NCBI GenBank assembly: GCA_048213135.1
Contig: PS015060.1
Coordinates: 1-35,127 of the forward strand
DNA length: 35,127 nucleotides
From: Reclinomonas americana ATCC 50394
Taxonomy: Eukaryota; Jakobida; Jakobea; Jakobida
Direction: 5' to 3'
Below the pieces are notes generated by a model. The model was not told the origin of the DNA. It was given only the letters and a program-made list of their open reading frames with translations, and ran no database searches. A program made the translations under genes and the position numbers. Below, piece after piece: positions 24,451-35,028 of this stretch; position 1 is the first letter of the stretch; each line of letters opens with the position of its first letter.

Positions 24451-25375
24451 AATCCGGCGATTCATGACAGGATTCCGACAAGTGGCAGTGTGCATTGCTT
24501 TCGTTCGGCTGTCCACCTGCATGCGCTCCATCCATTGAGGTGAGACGCAGTGGAACTGCTGGCGACGGCAGCAAGTGCAGAAGAGGGTCGGAAACTGCAA
24601 ACTTCGCGAAATCGATCGCGATCGTGACAGCTTTTCTCCATCGCTCTCTCGACTCGACAAGGGTCGATCCGCCTTCCCCCAGCTCGCGTACAAGTGAAGT
24701 ACAGATCGCACATCGAGCCCGAAGTGTGCAGAATTCACAGTCAATTGCGAGCACACCGTCGATGTCGCCGATCGAGATATCGATTTCTCCTCTCATGATC
24801 AGCGTGCGAGCTTCAAGCACGCAGCTCGATTCGCCATCGACGTCTTCTCCATGATCCGCATCCCACCCACGCATATGCACCAGTGCCACGGGCTGTACCC
24901 TCAGAGGGACCACAAACAAACTAAACACTTTATTCACCACATCCCAGTAATGATCGGCCTTGTCGACTAAGAAACATCTCAACGATCGCCGAGAGGCAAC
25001 ACGGACCACAAGCGGTAAAGCAGAAACGAGAAAGCTAACAAAGAAAGAAACCGTCGACCCCGCCACAGTGACCATGAAGCAGCGCAGCAAAACAACCTGT
25101 GCATATGAGCTCGAGATCGCGACAAACGTCCACAAATCCCTTGCCGCGGCCGACAATGACCTTGGCACACCAACAATATACAAACACATAGTTACTTCTC
25201 CCACAGTCATCTTCCCTTTCAGGAGGCGAAACCAATCAAACGCGTATTGACCTCGAAGTTTCATGGGTTCGTCGTCCTGCTCGAAAACTTCAACTTCACG
25301 TTGAGATCGCTCCATTCGTGGCTTGTCTCTCGCTTCTACATCTTCGCACAACTGACCCACCCGCAACGACACCAT
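24446..25375 (-). CDS. Hypothetical intronless ORF with hydrophobic segments (doubtful)
   Basis: Open for 309 codons from ATG 25375; the frame is open to 25546 but that part overlaps the start of the plus cyclase gene. No family is recognised. A hydrophobic stretch (FVAISSSYAQVVLLRCFMV, STVSFFVSFLVSALPLVV) could be one or two membrane helices, and a second is VFSLFVVPL. The C-terminal third is polar. It has no introns, unlike its neighbours, so it may be chance, a recent gene or a retrocopy. For it: length, a start 64 nt from a divergent promoter, and a stem-loop at its stop. Against it: no homology I can see. Confidence 0.35.
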   Translation of the reverse strand: MVSLRVGQLCEDVEARDKPRMERSQREVEVFEQDDEPMKLRGQYAFDWFRLLKGKMTVGEVTMCLYIVGVPRSLSAAARDLWTFVAISSSYAQVVLLRCFMVTVAGSTVSFFVSFLVSALPLVVRVASRRSLRCFLVDKADHYWDVVNKVFSLFVVPLRVQPVALVHMRGWDADHGEDVDGESSCVLEARTLIMRGEIDISIGDIDGVLAIDCEFCTLRARCAICTSLVRELGEGGSTLVESRERWRKAVTIAIDFAKFAVSDPLLHLLPSPAVPLRLTSMDGAHAGGQPNESNAHCHLSESCHESPDS

Positions 25376-25439
25376 AAGAGCCACAGTCCTTTCACTCTCT
25401 CTCGTCCTGCACATTTTTCCGCGCGCTTTTCCCCGCTCA

Positions 25440-27083
25440 ATGGAGTTCGTCACCCTCCTCCGCAGCGGCCGCTTCCGTCTCGTCGAATGCACACACATGG
25501 TGTGCGCAGGCATCCCCTGCTGGCCTGGCTCGCCTGACCTCGTCACCTGCCCGTTCCGGACCTATGCCAAGGACGGCTACTTCAAGACGCAAATCAACAT
25601 TGACACGGGCTTTGGGTGCGCTCATGTGTGTGCGTGAGAGAGAGAGAGAGAGAGACAGTGTGCGTCTCACTGCTGTTGTTGTTGCTGCAGAACGCACATT
25701 GATTCGCCCTCGCATTTCATCAAGGACGCGCGCACGATTTCCGATCTGCATCTGTCAGAGTTGTTCTCGCCTGCGGTGGTCATTGATGTGAGCGACAAGG
25801 TGAGATTCGCCACCTCTCTTCATCTCTGTCACACACGCACTCTCTCTCATTGTGAGTGGGAGAGCAGGTGGAAAGCAACCCGGATTACGAGTTGTCTGTC
25901 GACGATCTCATGCAGTGGGAGAACCGGCACGGTCCGATGCCCGACGATGCACTGGTGTGCATGAAGACGGGATGGGCGGAGCGGTTTGGCTCGCCCGAGG
26001 CCTACGCCAATGCCGATCCGCATGTGCCGCACAAGTGTTACTCGGGCGGTACCATGCATTTTCCCGGGTTCTCGGCGGTTGAGTGGGGGTAGGGGAAGGG
26101 AGGGAAGAAGGGGGAGGAGGGAGAAGGGGGAAGGGAGAGAAGGGGAAGGTGAAGGGGGGCATGCAAGTGGTATCTATTTCTTGCCTGTCTCCTCTCCTTG
26201 TATTCTTCTCTTGCCTTTTTGCATGTGCTGGTGTCTTTGCATAACGACTTTCTCGCGCTTGCTTCGTGTTCACTATCACCCGATGCCCGTTCCTGCTCCT
26301 TGCTTTCTTCTTTCTCGTTCAGGTTGTCTCTTTCGGTCTCCTTTCCCCTCTCTCTTTCTCTCGACAACAATTCACGTTACTCTCCTTGTGCGTCTGTCTG
26401 TCTCCTTTCCTTCGCACTCGTCACCTTTTCATAGCTCTTTGCTCTTCTCTTTCTTGTCCCGCTCTCTCTCTCTCTCTCTTCTCTCTTTGCCTGCACCTTT
26501 GTGATATGATCTATCCCACTCCATCTCTCTTCTTCTCACCACGTCCTCTCTCCTTCGCTCTGTTTTCCCCTCCGCTGGACTTTCTCGTCTCCCTTGTCCC
26601 TTTATTTTTCCTCATTCGCCCTTTCCTCTATCTCCCCTCCTTCTGTCTGTCTCATTCATTCTCTCCTTTCCTCTACCTCCCCTTTCCCTCCTACCCTCTC
26701 CAGGAACTGGCCACCTTCCTGACCGGCGAGCGACGCATTCACGGCATCGCAGTGGATACCCTGTCCCTCGACCCGGGAGTCTCAGAGACCTTCCCCGTGC
26801 ACTTTACGATGGTTAGTTTTTTGTCTCTCACCTGCCCCTCATCTTCCTTGATGCGCTCACTCGCGAGTCGCAGTTCCGCAGCGACAAGTACCAGATCGAG
26901 AACGTCGACTTGCGCGAGATGCCCGAGAACGGCGGCGTCATCATCTCGCTCCCGCTGCGCGTGCAGGGGGCGCCAGAGGTGAGTGAAGCAAGCGTCTCCT
27001 TTGTTCCCTCAACGTGTTTCACTAACATTTTGAGATGCTGGCAGATGGTCTCGCGCGTGGTGGGCATTGCACCGGCCGAGTGA
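25440..27083 (+). CDS. Cyclase / kynurenine formamidase family protein
   Basis: Model: join(25440..25615, 25691..25799, 25868..26077, 26704..26811, 26874..26978, 27045..27083), 248 residues, every junction in phase. The family (Pfam Cyclase) is made of metal-dependent hydrolases such as bacterial kynurenine formamidase and isatin hydrolase. Motifs in order: HMVCAGIPCWPGSPD (residues about 19-33), TGFGTHIDSPSHF (metal site), LFSPAVVIDVSDK, ALVCMKTGW, SAELATFLTGERRIHGIAVD and IENVDLREMPENG. The classical HxGTHxDxPxH signature lacks its first His here (GFGTHIDSPSH), at an exon junction whose splice sites leave no alternative I can see. There is no signal peptide, so it is likely cytosolic. Intron 3 (26078-26703) is long and pyrimidine-rich; the others are 62-75 nt, with CTAAC branch points in at least the last. 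No GTTGCGT donors. The substrate is not predictable. Confidence 0.92.
26078..26703 (+). other. Long pyrimidine-rich intron of the cyclase gene
   Basis: The intron has donor GTTGAG and acceptor CTCCAG. Its first 90 nt are G/A-rich and the remainder is CT-rich with no repeat unit I could define. It restores FPGFSAELATFL. Confidence 0.75.
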
Positions 27084-27457
27084 GCTTGCGTATGATTCTC
27101 TCCATTACATTTTTCATGCACCCATGTCGATTCACGCAATGTGCATCGTATCATACAGTCTTTGATCCCTCCCTCTCCTTTCTCTCTGTACATTTGACCC
27201 TTGATCTTTGCTCAGTCGCTAGATCTGGAGATGACCAGCATAGGAGGGAACAAGTCCTCCAACAGCTAGCTGTGTCCTCAAGCTGATATACCGCCGCAAG
27301 GCCAACTGACATCCTCCCCCTCTCACTCATGCCCTTCTATTCATTCGCTCTCCTTTCTCACTCCTTTGACATTGTTCGCCCCATATTCTCCACTCCGTTT
27401 TCAATCCCCACACCTCAACCCATTCACTCTATATCAAAGCACCGCCTTTCCCTATTC
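27084..27457. other. Convergent 3' intergenic region, 374 bp
   Basis: Lies between the stops of the cyclase (plus) and tRNase Z (minus) genes and should hold both 3' UTRs. I saw no gene, and no AATAAA on either strand near the ends. Confidence 0.6.
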
Positions 27458-30165
27458 TCAGTCCATATCCTCCCCACCCTCCTCTTCCCCATCCTCGCCC
27501 TCCAACACCTGCTTCTCGGCAAACAACTCCTTCACCGGCGGCACCACCAGCGGCAGATACGTCACATCGGCCATGTTGCACGACATCATGTCGAAAGCGA
27601 TGAATGTGCGCCGCGAAAACGACTCGGCAATCACCGGCACACGTGGGTACCGCTGGCTGAAATGCGTCAGCACGGTGCGATACGCATGCATGCGGGTGGC
27701 AATGTCGAGCGCCTGCATGGTGGTGCAATGGCGCTTCTTCGCCGCCTGCTCCTCCATGCCCTCCTCCAGCGTGGCCTCGTGCGCCAGCAGTGTGCAGTGG
27801 CTGCCGTACTCGACCAATTTGTCGGCCGGTGCCATTGTGTCGCCCGAGAAGCTGCGCGGCTGTGGGTGAGGGGGAGAGGGCGAGAGCACGGGCGTGAGAG
27901 TGTGCGGGTACGCAACACAAACTTGAGGCCCGAGCGCTGGAGCAGCACCACGCCCCACGCATCGTTGTTGTTGTGGTGCTTTACTTGCACGCTCATGAAC
28001 TGCGACAGGCCGAGTTCCTTTTGGATAAACTCCCTGTGTGTAGGAGGGTGAGCATCGGCAGTGACTCCAAAGGCAATGTCTGTGGCACGCAACTGGAAAT
28101 CAGGCGACGGATTGTTGGGCACGGGTGACGTCTGCCGACACGTCACGAAGCGATACGACAGTGGCCCCATGGCCAGCTCGACCTCCACCAGCGACGTGTG
28201 CAGTGACATGGGGCCGACGATCCACATCGGCGCCGAGTACACGTCCACACCAGCGCGACGCAGGGCCTGCAATAAGGTGAGAAGCTTATGAATACTAATC
28301 ATACAAGCCGAGGGGGGTGACACGCAACATGCTGTCGCTCGACCATGAACTTGAGCAGGCCCGAGTGATGGTCGGCGTGCATGTGTGACAGCCACACGCA
28401 CTTTAGTTGGATCAGAGCCTGCAATCGGGTGGAATGTTAGGAATCTCGATCTCCAACTATGTACGATGGACAGCGACACGCAACGCGATCCAGGTCGTCG
28501 CCAACGTGTCGCACAAACTGCGCATAGGAGCCCTCGCCGCAGTCGAGCATCAACAGTCCGGCGTCAAACAGATTTACCAGGATGCAAGTCACTGTAGCGG
28601 GACATGAGCGCCATTGTTGTTACCTTCCGTCAGCCTGTCTGTCGGGGCTTCTCTCTCTCTCTCTCGCCATCACTCTCATTTTGAACAGTCGACATCTTGT
28701 CCTTGTCTCGCTGCCTCCCCTTTCTCTCTCTCACTCCCTCTCTGTACTACCGTCGAGTCCCCCCGCGCACTCTCTCGAAACCATCCGTGCTGTTTCTTCG
28801 CCGAACACCACCCCATCCTCGTCGTTGCTGCTCCCTTTGCTCCAACGCTCTCCAACTTGCGCTCTGTTTGTTGTACGTCCTTTCTTCACTCCCTCACTGC
28901 CTCTATTGCTACCGGTCTCTTTATCTGCTTCATTCCCTCTGCCGCCCTGACTGTCTCGAACCATCCATGCTGTTCCTTCATCGAACACCACCCCATCCTC
29001 GTCATTGCTGCTCCCTTTCCTCCAACACTCCCCACTTGCTCTCTGTTTGTTGTACGTCCTTTCTTCACTCCCTCACTGCCTCTATTACTACCTGTCTCTT
29101 TATCTGCTTCATTCCCTCTGCCGCCCTGACTGTCTCGAACCATCCATGCTGTTCCTTCATCGAACACCACTCCATCCTCGTCGTTGCTGCTCCCTTTCCT
29201 CCAACGCTCCCCACTTGCTCTCTGTTTGTTGTACGTCCCTTAAACACATACCAACTGCCTCAGTCACTCCCTGTCTCTTTATCTGCTCTATTCCCTCTGC
29301 CGCTCTGACTGTCTCGAACCATACACGCTGCTCCTTCAACAAGCACAACTCCCTGCTTTCCAACGCTCCATTGCCTGATATCTGTTCCATATGTCTCTCT
29401 GTTTCACTTACTCAGCACCTTCTTCTCTCCTTGTGTCTCTTTCTGCCTTGTTCCATCTGCAGACCTGTGTAAATGTCAGCCTGCTTCTCTCACACTTTGT
29501 CACAGACGCCAACGTGTTCTCGTCACCTTGTGCGCGCCTAGCTCTCTCTTTCTCTCTCACTCACTCTCTCACACGCTCAAAACTCACTGACTGTAGGTCC
29601 TTTTCTCTGCCTTTCTTGCTCTCTCGCAAACCAGCTTGTCAGTCTCTCTANNNNNNNNNNNNNNNNNNNNNNNNNNNNNNNNNNNNNNNNNNNNNNNNNN
29701 NNNNNNNNNNNNNNNNNNNNNNNNNNNNNNNNNNNNNNNNNNNNNNNNNNNNNNNNNNNNNNNNNNNNNNNNNNNNNNNNNNNNNNNNNNNNNNNNNNNN
29801 NNNNNNNNNNNNNNNNNNNNNNNNNNNNNNNNNNNNNNNNNNNNNNNNNNNNNNNNNNNNNNNNNNNNNNNNNNNNNNNNNNNNNNNNNNNNNNNNNNNN
29901 NNNNNNNNNNNNNNNNNNNNNNNNNNNNNNNNNNNNNNNNNNNNNNNNNNNNNNNNNNNNNNNNNNNNNNNNNNNNNNNNNNNNNNNNNNNNNNNNNNNN
30001 NNNNNNNNNNNNNNNNNNNNNNNNNNNNNNNNNNNNNNNNNNNNNNNNNNNNNNNNNNNNNNNNNNNNNNNNNNNNNNNNNNNNNNNNNNNNNNNNNNNN
30101 NNNNNNNNNNNNNNNNNNNNNNNNNNNNNNNNNNNNNNNNNNNNNNNNNNNNNNNNNNNCTACTA

Positions 30166-30229
<64 letters not shown>

Positions 30230-30239
30230 TTCTTTCTCT

Positions 30240-30271
<32 letters not shown>

Positions 30272-33200
30272 CTCCCCTCCCTCCTTCACTCCCTCTCTGT
30301 ACCACCAACCGCTCGCACTCGCCAGCCCCACTCGCACACTCGCAAAACCATCCATGCTGGTCCTTCAATAAACACCACCCCATCTTCTTCGATGACTCTT
30401 TCTACTTTCTTCCCTCTCCCCTCTCTCCGTCAGTCAATCTTTTCACCATCTCCCCTTTTCCCCCTTTACCCCCCCCCCCTCTCCCCCTTTCCCTTCTTCC
30501 CCCTTCTCACCACCACGATGTTTCGACGGCACGGCCGACCCCGTGCCCAAAAACGTCACCTCCATCGTCTGCCGACTGATGAAACCCAGCTTCTCCGTGT
30601 GCTCCGCATCCGTGTCCACCGGCGACGGCATGTCGGGAGTGCGGGCACCGACCAGTTGCTGGGTGGAAGCAACGGGGGTGGGGGGAAACACAACTCCACA
30701 GAAAGCACTCTTGGTCTTCGCACCTGCTCGTACTTGGAGACGAGCTCCTTGACGAGTGGCATGGCATCCAGCTGCGTCAGAATGTCGGCGTACGGTATCT
30801 CACCTGCAGACGTGTGAGACTTTGGTCGACGACACGAGGGACGAGTGGAGGCAGCAACGTTTCAATTGTGTCGTGTCGATGCCGAGGAGCTTGAGTGGCG
30901 CCAAGTTGACCACGAGTCCCGTGGCTCCCGGCAACACATTTTGCGCCACATCCAACTCACCTGCAAACGCACGCGACGATGAGAGACAAACTGGCCACGC
31001 AAATGAACGCGGAAGGCAGACCAGCGACACCCTCGCGTCCGTCGCCCGTGTAGTACTTGGGCGCGACTCGGAAAATGTTGGGATCCACACGATTGAGAAG
31101 CAACTGATTCACTGCCGCCCCGCGGAAGGCGGTGGCCGGGCTTGCGCCCTTGTCGTGCAGCATGATGTGCTGATCATCAAAGAATTAGTAGGAGATCCTT
31201 CACCCTCCCTCCGCCCTTCATCCTGCAAACCTTGCACTCGGGACCGAAGCTCTCCATGAATCGCTGATACGCTGGCGTCTCGGCCGCCTCACGCGGCGCG
31301 AAATGGAACACGAAAGACACACAGTGCGTGGCAGTCGAGCCGCAGTACGGTCTCCACATGCTCGAGGTGGTCAGCGGACCCACAAATGACTCGTTCGGGC
31401 ACGCGCAAATGACCAGAATCTGCGCGACACAGTGAGGATGCACAATGCAAGATGCGTGGTGGTGGTGCACCACTACCAACGCAACGACTCCAGGTGTGCT
31501 GGCCTCCATCACCTCCTCCGGATGCACAACACGGCCATTCTCCAGCGTCACTGCTTCACCACGCTGCAGGCGACCTGGCGCCACCTTGTGATGTGAACGA
31601 GATGTCCGCTCCCCTTTTCCAGCACCTTCCACAACGTACCAAAGGTCGGGCCAGGAGGCACACCAAGAGCACGGGCGCGCGCCGGCTGGAACTTGCCCGG
31701 CACGTCGGGAGTGTGCACAACGTATGACACGGCCGACTGCAGTGGGCACGACTTCTCAAATGCGGCGTACAGCGAGTCGTAATAGCGGTGGAAGACGTCG
31801 GACTCCAGCAGCATGCTCGTCGGTATCTGTGTGGATCTCAAGCAGGTGAATACCCAGAAAAGTATGTGGAGAAAGAGAAAATCGACGTCGTACCCTGCCC
31901 TTGGTGTCGCCCGCTGCTTCCTCTGTGCGGCACATATGAGCGACAGACGGCACACTGCACGCAGCAGTGCGATAAGGATTATCACCTGATGCGGTGCGAA
32001 TGACGGATGCGGACTCGATGGCCTCTTCGCGCGACCTGCAACTCCGACCGTGTGAGGGAGAGAAGGAAACGAAGCAACAATTGGCGACTCATGCGCACCC
32101 TTCTTGCAACATATCCAGGGTGCTGCGACACCACACGGTGCGCACCATGTCGAACAGAGCCTCGTAACACACGTCGCCGATCGTGGCATCTCGTCCCTCG
32201 GCACCCGACTGTCAAGCATATTGGTAAGTTCAACGTCATCCTTCACCACACATCCAATGCTCTCACCAGCTGCCGTCCAACTTGCGACACCACTGGCGGC
32301 ATGGGCACGTCGGAGCCACTGCCATCCACTGCCAGCTCCATCACGCGCTCCAGCAGCGCCCGTGCCGACGAGGCATCGCGCTGTCGCTCGCGTCCGTGGA
32401 CAAACGACACCGAATGCAACGCCGAGCCCATCATCTCCATTGTGTCGGGAGTCAGCGTGGTCCCACGCAGATACTGAAGCACAATAGGCGATGAGCATCA
32501 AGGCTACAATGCCACAGTGACGCGGCACACAGACATACACACTCACACACTCTCATAAACGCACACACATACACACATACACGCACACACATACACACAT
32601 ACACGCACGCGCACACTCACTCTCTCCCCCACACACACACCCGCGCACACACATACACACACACTCTCTCTCCCACACGCTCACACCCACACTCTCTCTC
32701 TTTCTCACACACACGCTTGCACTCACATATACACACCTCCTCCACTTGCCCCAGTCGCTCCCGATCGGCGGCCTCGCGCTCCTGAGTAATCACAATCGGC
32801 AACACGCGCAGCGGCACCGGTCGTGCAATGTGCACGTAGCGCGGCATCGAGCCGCTGGCCTCCTCGTCCTCCTCCTCCCCCGCCGCTGCCGACGCATCGC
32901 CATGCGCACTCGCCAGTCGCTCCTGCGCCGCATTCTCAAACTCTTGCACGAGCAGGTTCAGCCGGTTGGCGGTGAAGTAGTGGCGAAAGGTGGCAAAGAA
33001 GGCGGCGGTGTTGCGCGGTCCGTGCACGTGCAGGATCTCGCCAAAGTGCTTGGCGTATTTAAGAATGATGCCTGGTGGGTGGGTGGGAGGGGGAGGAGGG
33101 GGGGGGGGAAGGGGGTGGGGAAGGGGGAGTGAGAGAGAGAAACACAAATGGACGAGGCGCCGCAGCTATTCAAGCAGGCGGAGGGAACAACGACAATCTT

Positions 33201-34364
33201 CGAAAAGAGCAACAGACGGCACTGGCGCAGAAAGATGGGGAAAGAGAGAAACAGCAGTTCACAGCAACAACAGAACGAACTCGGCCCAGATTTTGCAGAG
33301 AAGAGGGAGAGGGAGAGAGATCATGGAGACAGAAAGAAAGTCGAACTCGAAGAAGATGCAAAATGACAGAGACAAGGCACAGAAAGATGAAGGGAGAGAT
33401 AACACTTCACAGCAACAAAAGAACAAACTCGGCCCAGACTTTCCAGAGAAGGGGGAGAGGAAGAGAGAGAGAGAGAGAGATTACAGAGACAGAAAGTCGA
33501 ACTCGAAGAAGACGCAACATGACAGAGACAAGGCACAGAAAGATGGAGGGAAGGATAGCACTCACAGCAACAAAAGAACAAACTCGGCCCAGACTTTGCA
33601 GAGAAGGGGGAGAGAGAGATCACAGAGACAGAAAGAAAGTCGAACTCGAAGAAAACGCAAAATGACAGAGACAACAGACGGCACTGGCACAGAATGATGG
33701 AGGGAGATAGCACTTCACAGCAACACCAGACAAAATCAGCCCAGAATTTACAGAGCAGGGAGAGAGGAGAGAGAGATCACGGATACAGAAAGAAAGTCGA
33801 ACTCGAAGAAGATGCAAACAGGAGAGTGGTCAAATCGATATCAGAGTACGCCAGCCACAGGCACTTGGAGAGCGACCCTTCTCTCTACACACCCACCGAG
33901 CATTCCTCCACACGAATCGGGGCCAATGTGAGTAAAGAAGATATGATCGATCTTCTGCAGCCGAATGCCGAACTCGGAGGCATATCGCTGAAATCCCTCG
34001 CCAACATTGAAAAGGTACCTGCAAAAAAAGACACAAACACAAATAACGTGAGTAGAGCTGCAGCAAACCAAGAGAAGAAAAGAGGCGCGCAAACCGACGG
34101 CCTTCCACCTACACATTAACAAAGTCAGTGCACACAAACAGGGGAAAGACATCTGTCTCTGCAAGCTCCCTTCTGGTGGTGGCAGTGGAGCTCAGGGCTT
34201 TGTAGACTCTCTCTCTCTCTCTNNNNNNNNNNNNNNNNNNNNCCTCTCTCTCTCCTTTCTCTGTCTGTTTCTCATCATCTGTGTTTCGGAGGGGCACTCA
34301 CCACCAGCAGCACACACGGATCAGTGTCCAGTGTGTTGCCACAGACTTCTGCGTGAATCAACAT
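27458..34364 (-). CDS. ELAC2: Long-form tRNase Z (ELAC2 type), tRNA 3' processing endonuclease
   Basis: Model: complement(join(27458..27851, 27917..28033, 28094..28266, 28329..28418, 28485..28591, 30511..30658, 30724..30803, 30859..30960, 31031..31169, 31231..31419, 31486..31563, 31626..31826, 31894..32035, 32111..32208, 32267..32473, 32737..33071, 33897..34018, 34095..34108, 34302..34364)); 19 exons, exactly 932 codons plus stop. The enzyme cuts 3' trailers from pre-tRNA in nucleus and/or mitochondria; no clear presequence is seen. The inactive N-terminal half shows [26 protein letters not shown] and [12 protein letters not shown]. The catalytic half begins with [14 protein letters not shown], then [21 protein letters not shown] (HxHxDH, about 687-692), [14 protein letters not shown] (Asp about 806), [10 protein letters not shown] and LTHFSQRYP (His about 865), so all metal and acid-base residues are present. 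Exon 2 is 14 nt. The middle (about 155-365) is acidic and family-atypical; the junction 31894/31826 is the least certain. Donors mix GTTGCGT and canonical types. Confidence 0.94.
28780..29340. repeat. Tandem 179-bp minisatellite, about 3 copies
   Basis: TTGTACGTCCTTTCTTCACT occurs at 28871 and again 179 nt later at 29050. TTGTACGTCC recurs a further 179 nt on at 29229, where the following bases diverge. The first two full units are nearly identical; the third decays toward 29340. Confidence 0.92.
29651..30159. other. Assembly gap (509 N)
   Basis: Gap inside the tRNase Z intron 28592-30510, flanked by CT-rich sequence. Confidence 0.95.
33072..33896 (-). other. 825-nt intron of the tRNase Z gene with 150-bp minisatellite
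   Basis: The intron joins GGML to [10 protein letters not shown]; donor GTGGGT, acceptor CACCAG. Most of it is the tandem repeat at 33230-33830 plus a G-rich tract at 33080-33125 (plus strand). Confidence 0.85.
33230..33830. repeat. Tandem minisatellite of about 150 bp, 4 copies
   Basis: The core CTCGGCCCAG is at 33280, 33428 and 33583, with a diverged copy at 33735 (spacing 148, 155, 152). Each unit also has TTCACAGCAACAACAGAACG-like and AAAGTCGAACTCGAAGAAG-like segments. The same start of unit reappears at the right edge of the window (35065-35127). Confidence 0.9.
34223..34242. other. Assembly gap (20 N)
   Basis: Short gap in CT-rich sequence in the first intron (34109-34301) of the tRNase Z gene. 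Confidence 0.95.
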
Positions 34365-34723
34365 GTGAAAAGAGAACGTCGAGTTGTCCCGCGCGGAAGA
34401 AAAGAGAGAAGCTCGGCACTAGGAGTAGCACGCAAGGATCAGTGCGCAGTGAGGCAAAATGCAAGAGGCGCAGTGTGAATTGCGAAGGTTGCAAGCATGA
34501 ACAAGGAACGTCGCGACTTGAAATCGTTGTCCCTCTTCGTGCTTTTGAAGGAGAGACAGATAAGACGCTCAGCACTCACAGCGTGCAGTATGTGAGCAGC
34601 ATGCAGTGTTGCTTCACCAGTTTACTCTGCGTCTTCAGAGGAACTGAGAACGTCGAGTTGTCCCATTTCAAAATCCGAATCCGCCTTTTATTTCCTTGTC
34701 TGTGAGCCAAGACGATCCAAGAC
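34365..34723. promoter_or_regulatory. Divergent intergenic region with a 19-bp direct repeat
   Basis: 359 bp between the starts of tRNase Z (minus) and the right-edge gene (plus). GAGAACGTCGAGTTGTCCC is present at 34372-34390 (8 nt from the tRNase Z ATG) and identically at 34646-34664 (60 nt from the plus ATG). A partial copy (AATCGTTGTCCC) is at about 34521. A shared cis-element is an inference; no TATA box is evident. Confidence 0.55.
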
Positions 34724-34989
34724 ATGAGTCGCGCTCTTCGAGACACAGGCTCGTCCACGGACATTCCGCTCACCATCACCAAGGCAAGCACGCGTGCATG
34801 ACTGACTCTCTCTCTCTCTCTCACTCTCTCTCTTCTCATTGCTTGCATGCACTCAGGGTGTTCTGTGGAGCTGGTTTCTCTAGTTGCGTGCTGCAGTCAC
34901 AGATAGACACAAGCAGAATGCGTGTGCGTGAGAGACAATTCGCACTCACTGTCTTTCATTCATATATCTCGTCTCTTCTCTGCACCACT

Positions 34990-35028
<39 letters not shown>

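Larger units (their letters stand above)
28592..30510 (-). other. 1.9 kb intron of the tRNase Z gene with 179-bp minisatellite
   Basis: The intron separates SAVPSKHRG from [12 protein letters not shown]; donor GTGAGA, acceptor CTACAG. It contains three 179-bp tandem units, a gap, (CT)n at about 30168-30225, and a fragment of the unit beyond the gap (30345-30390). Confidence 0.85.

Noticed and set aside
24220-24756. Minus open frame overlapping the vWA signal-peptide exon
   Set aside because: Shadow of the vWA exon 1 and of the neighbouring ORF in another frame.
17836-28484. Introner-element explanation for GTTGCGT introns
   Set aside because: Beyond the first seven bases and the 3' CAG the intron bodies show no shared sequence or length.
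28780-29340. CRISPR-like array
   Set aside because: Units are 179 bp tandem copies without short repeats and unique spacers, within a eukaryotic intron.
31827-31985. Donor GTGATAAT at 31985 in tRNase Z
   Set aside because: The phase does not match any acceptor upstream of IPTSML; the donor GTACGA at 31893 keeps frame.
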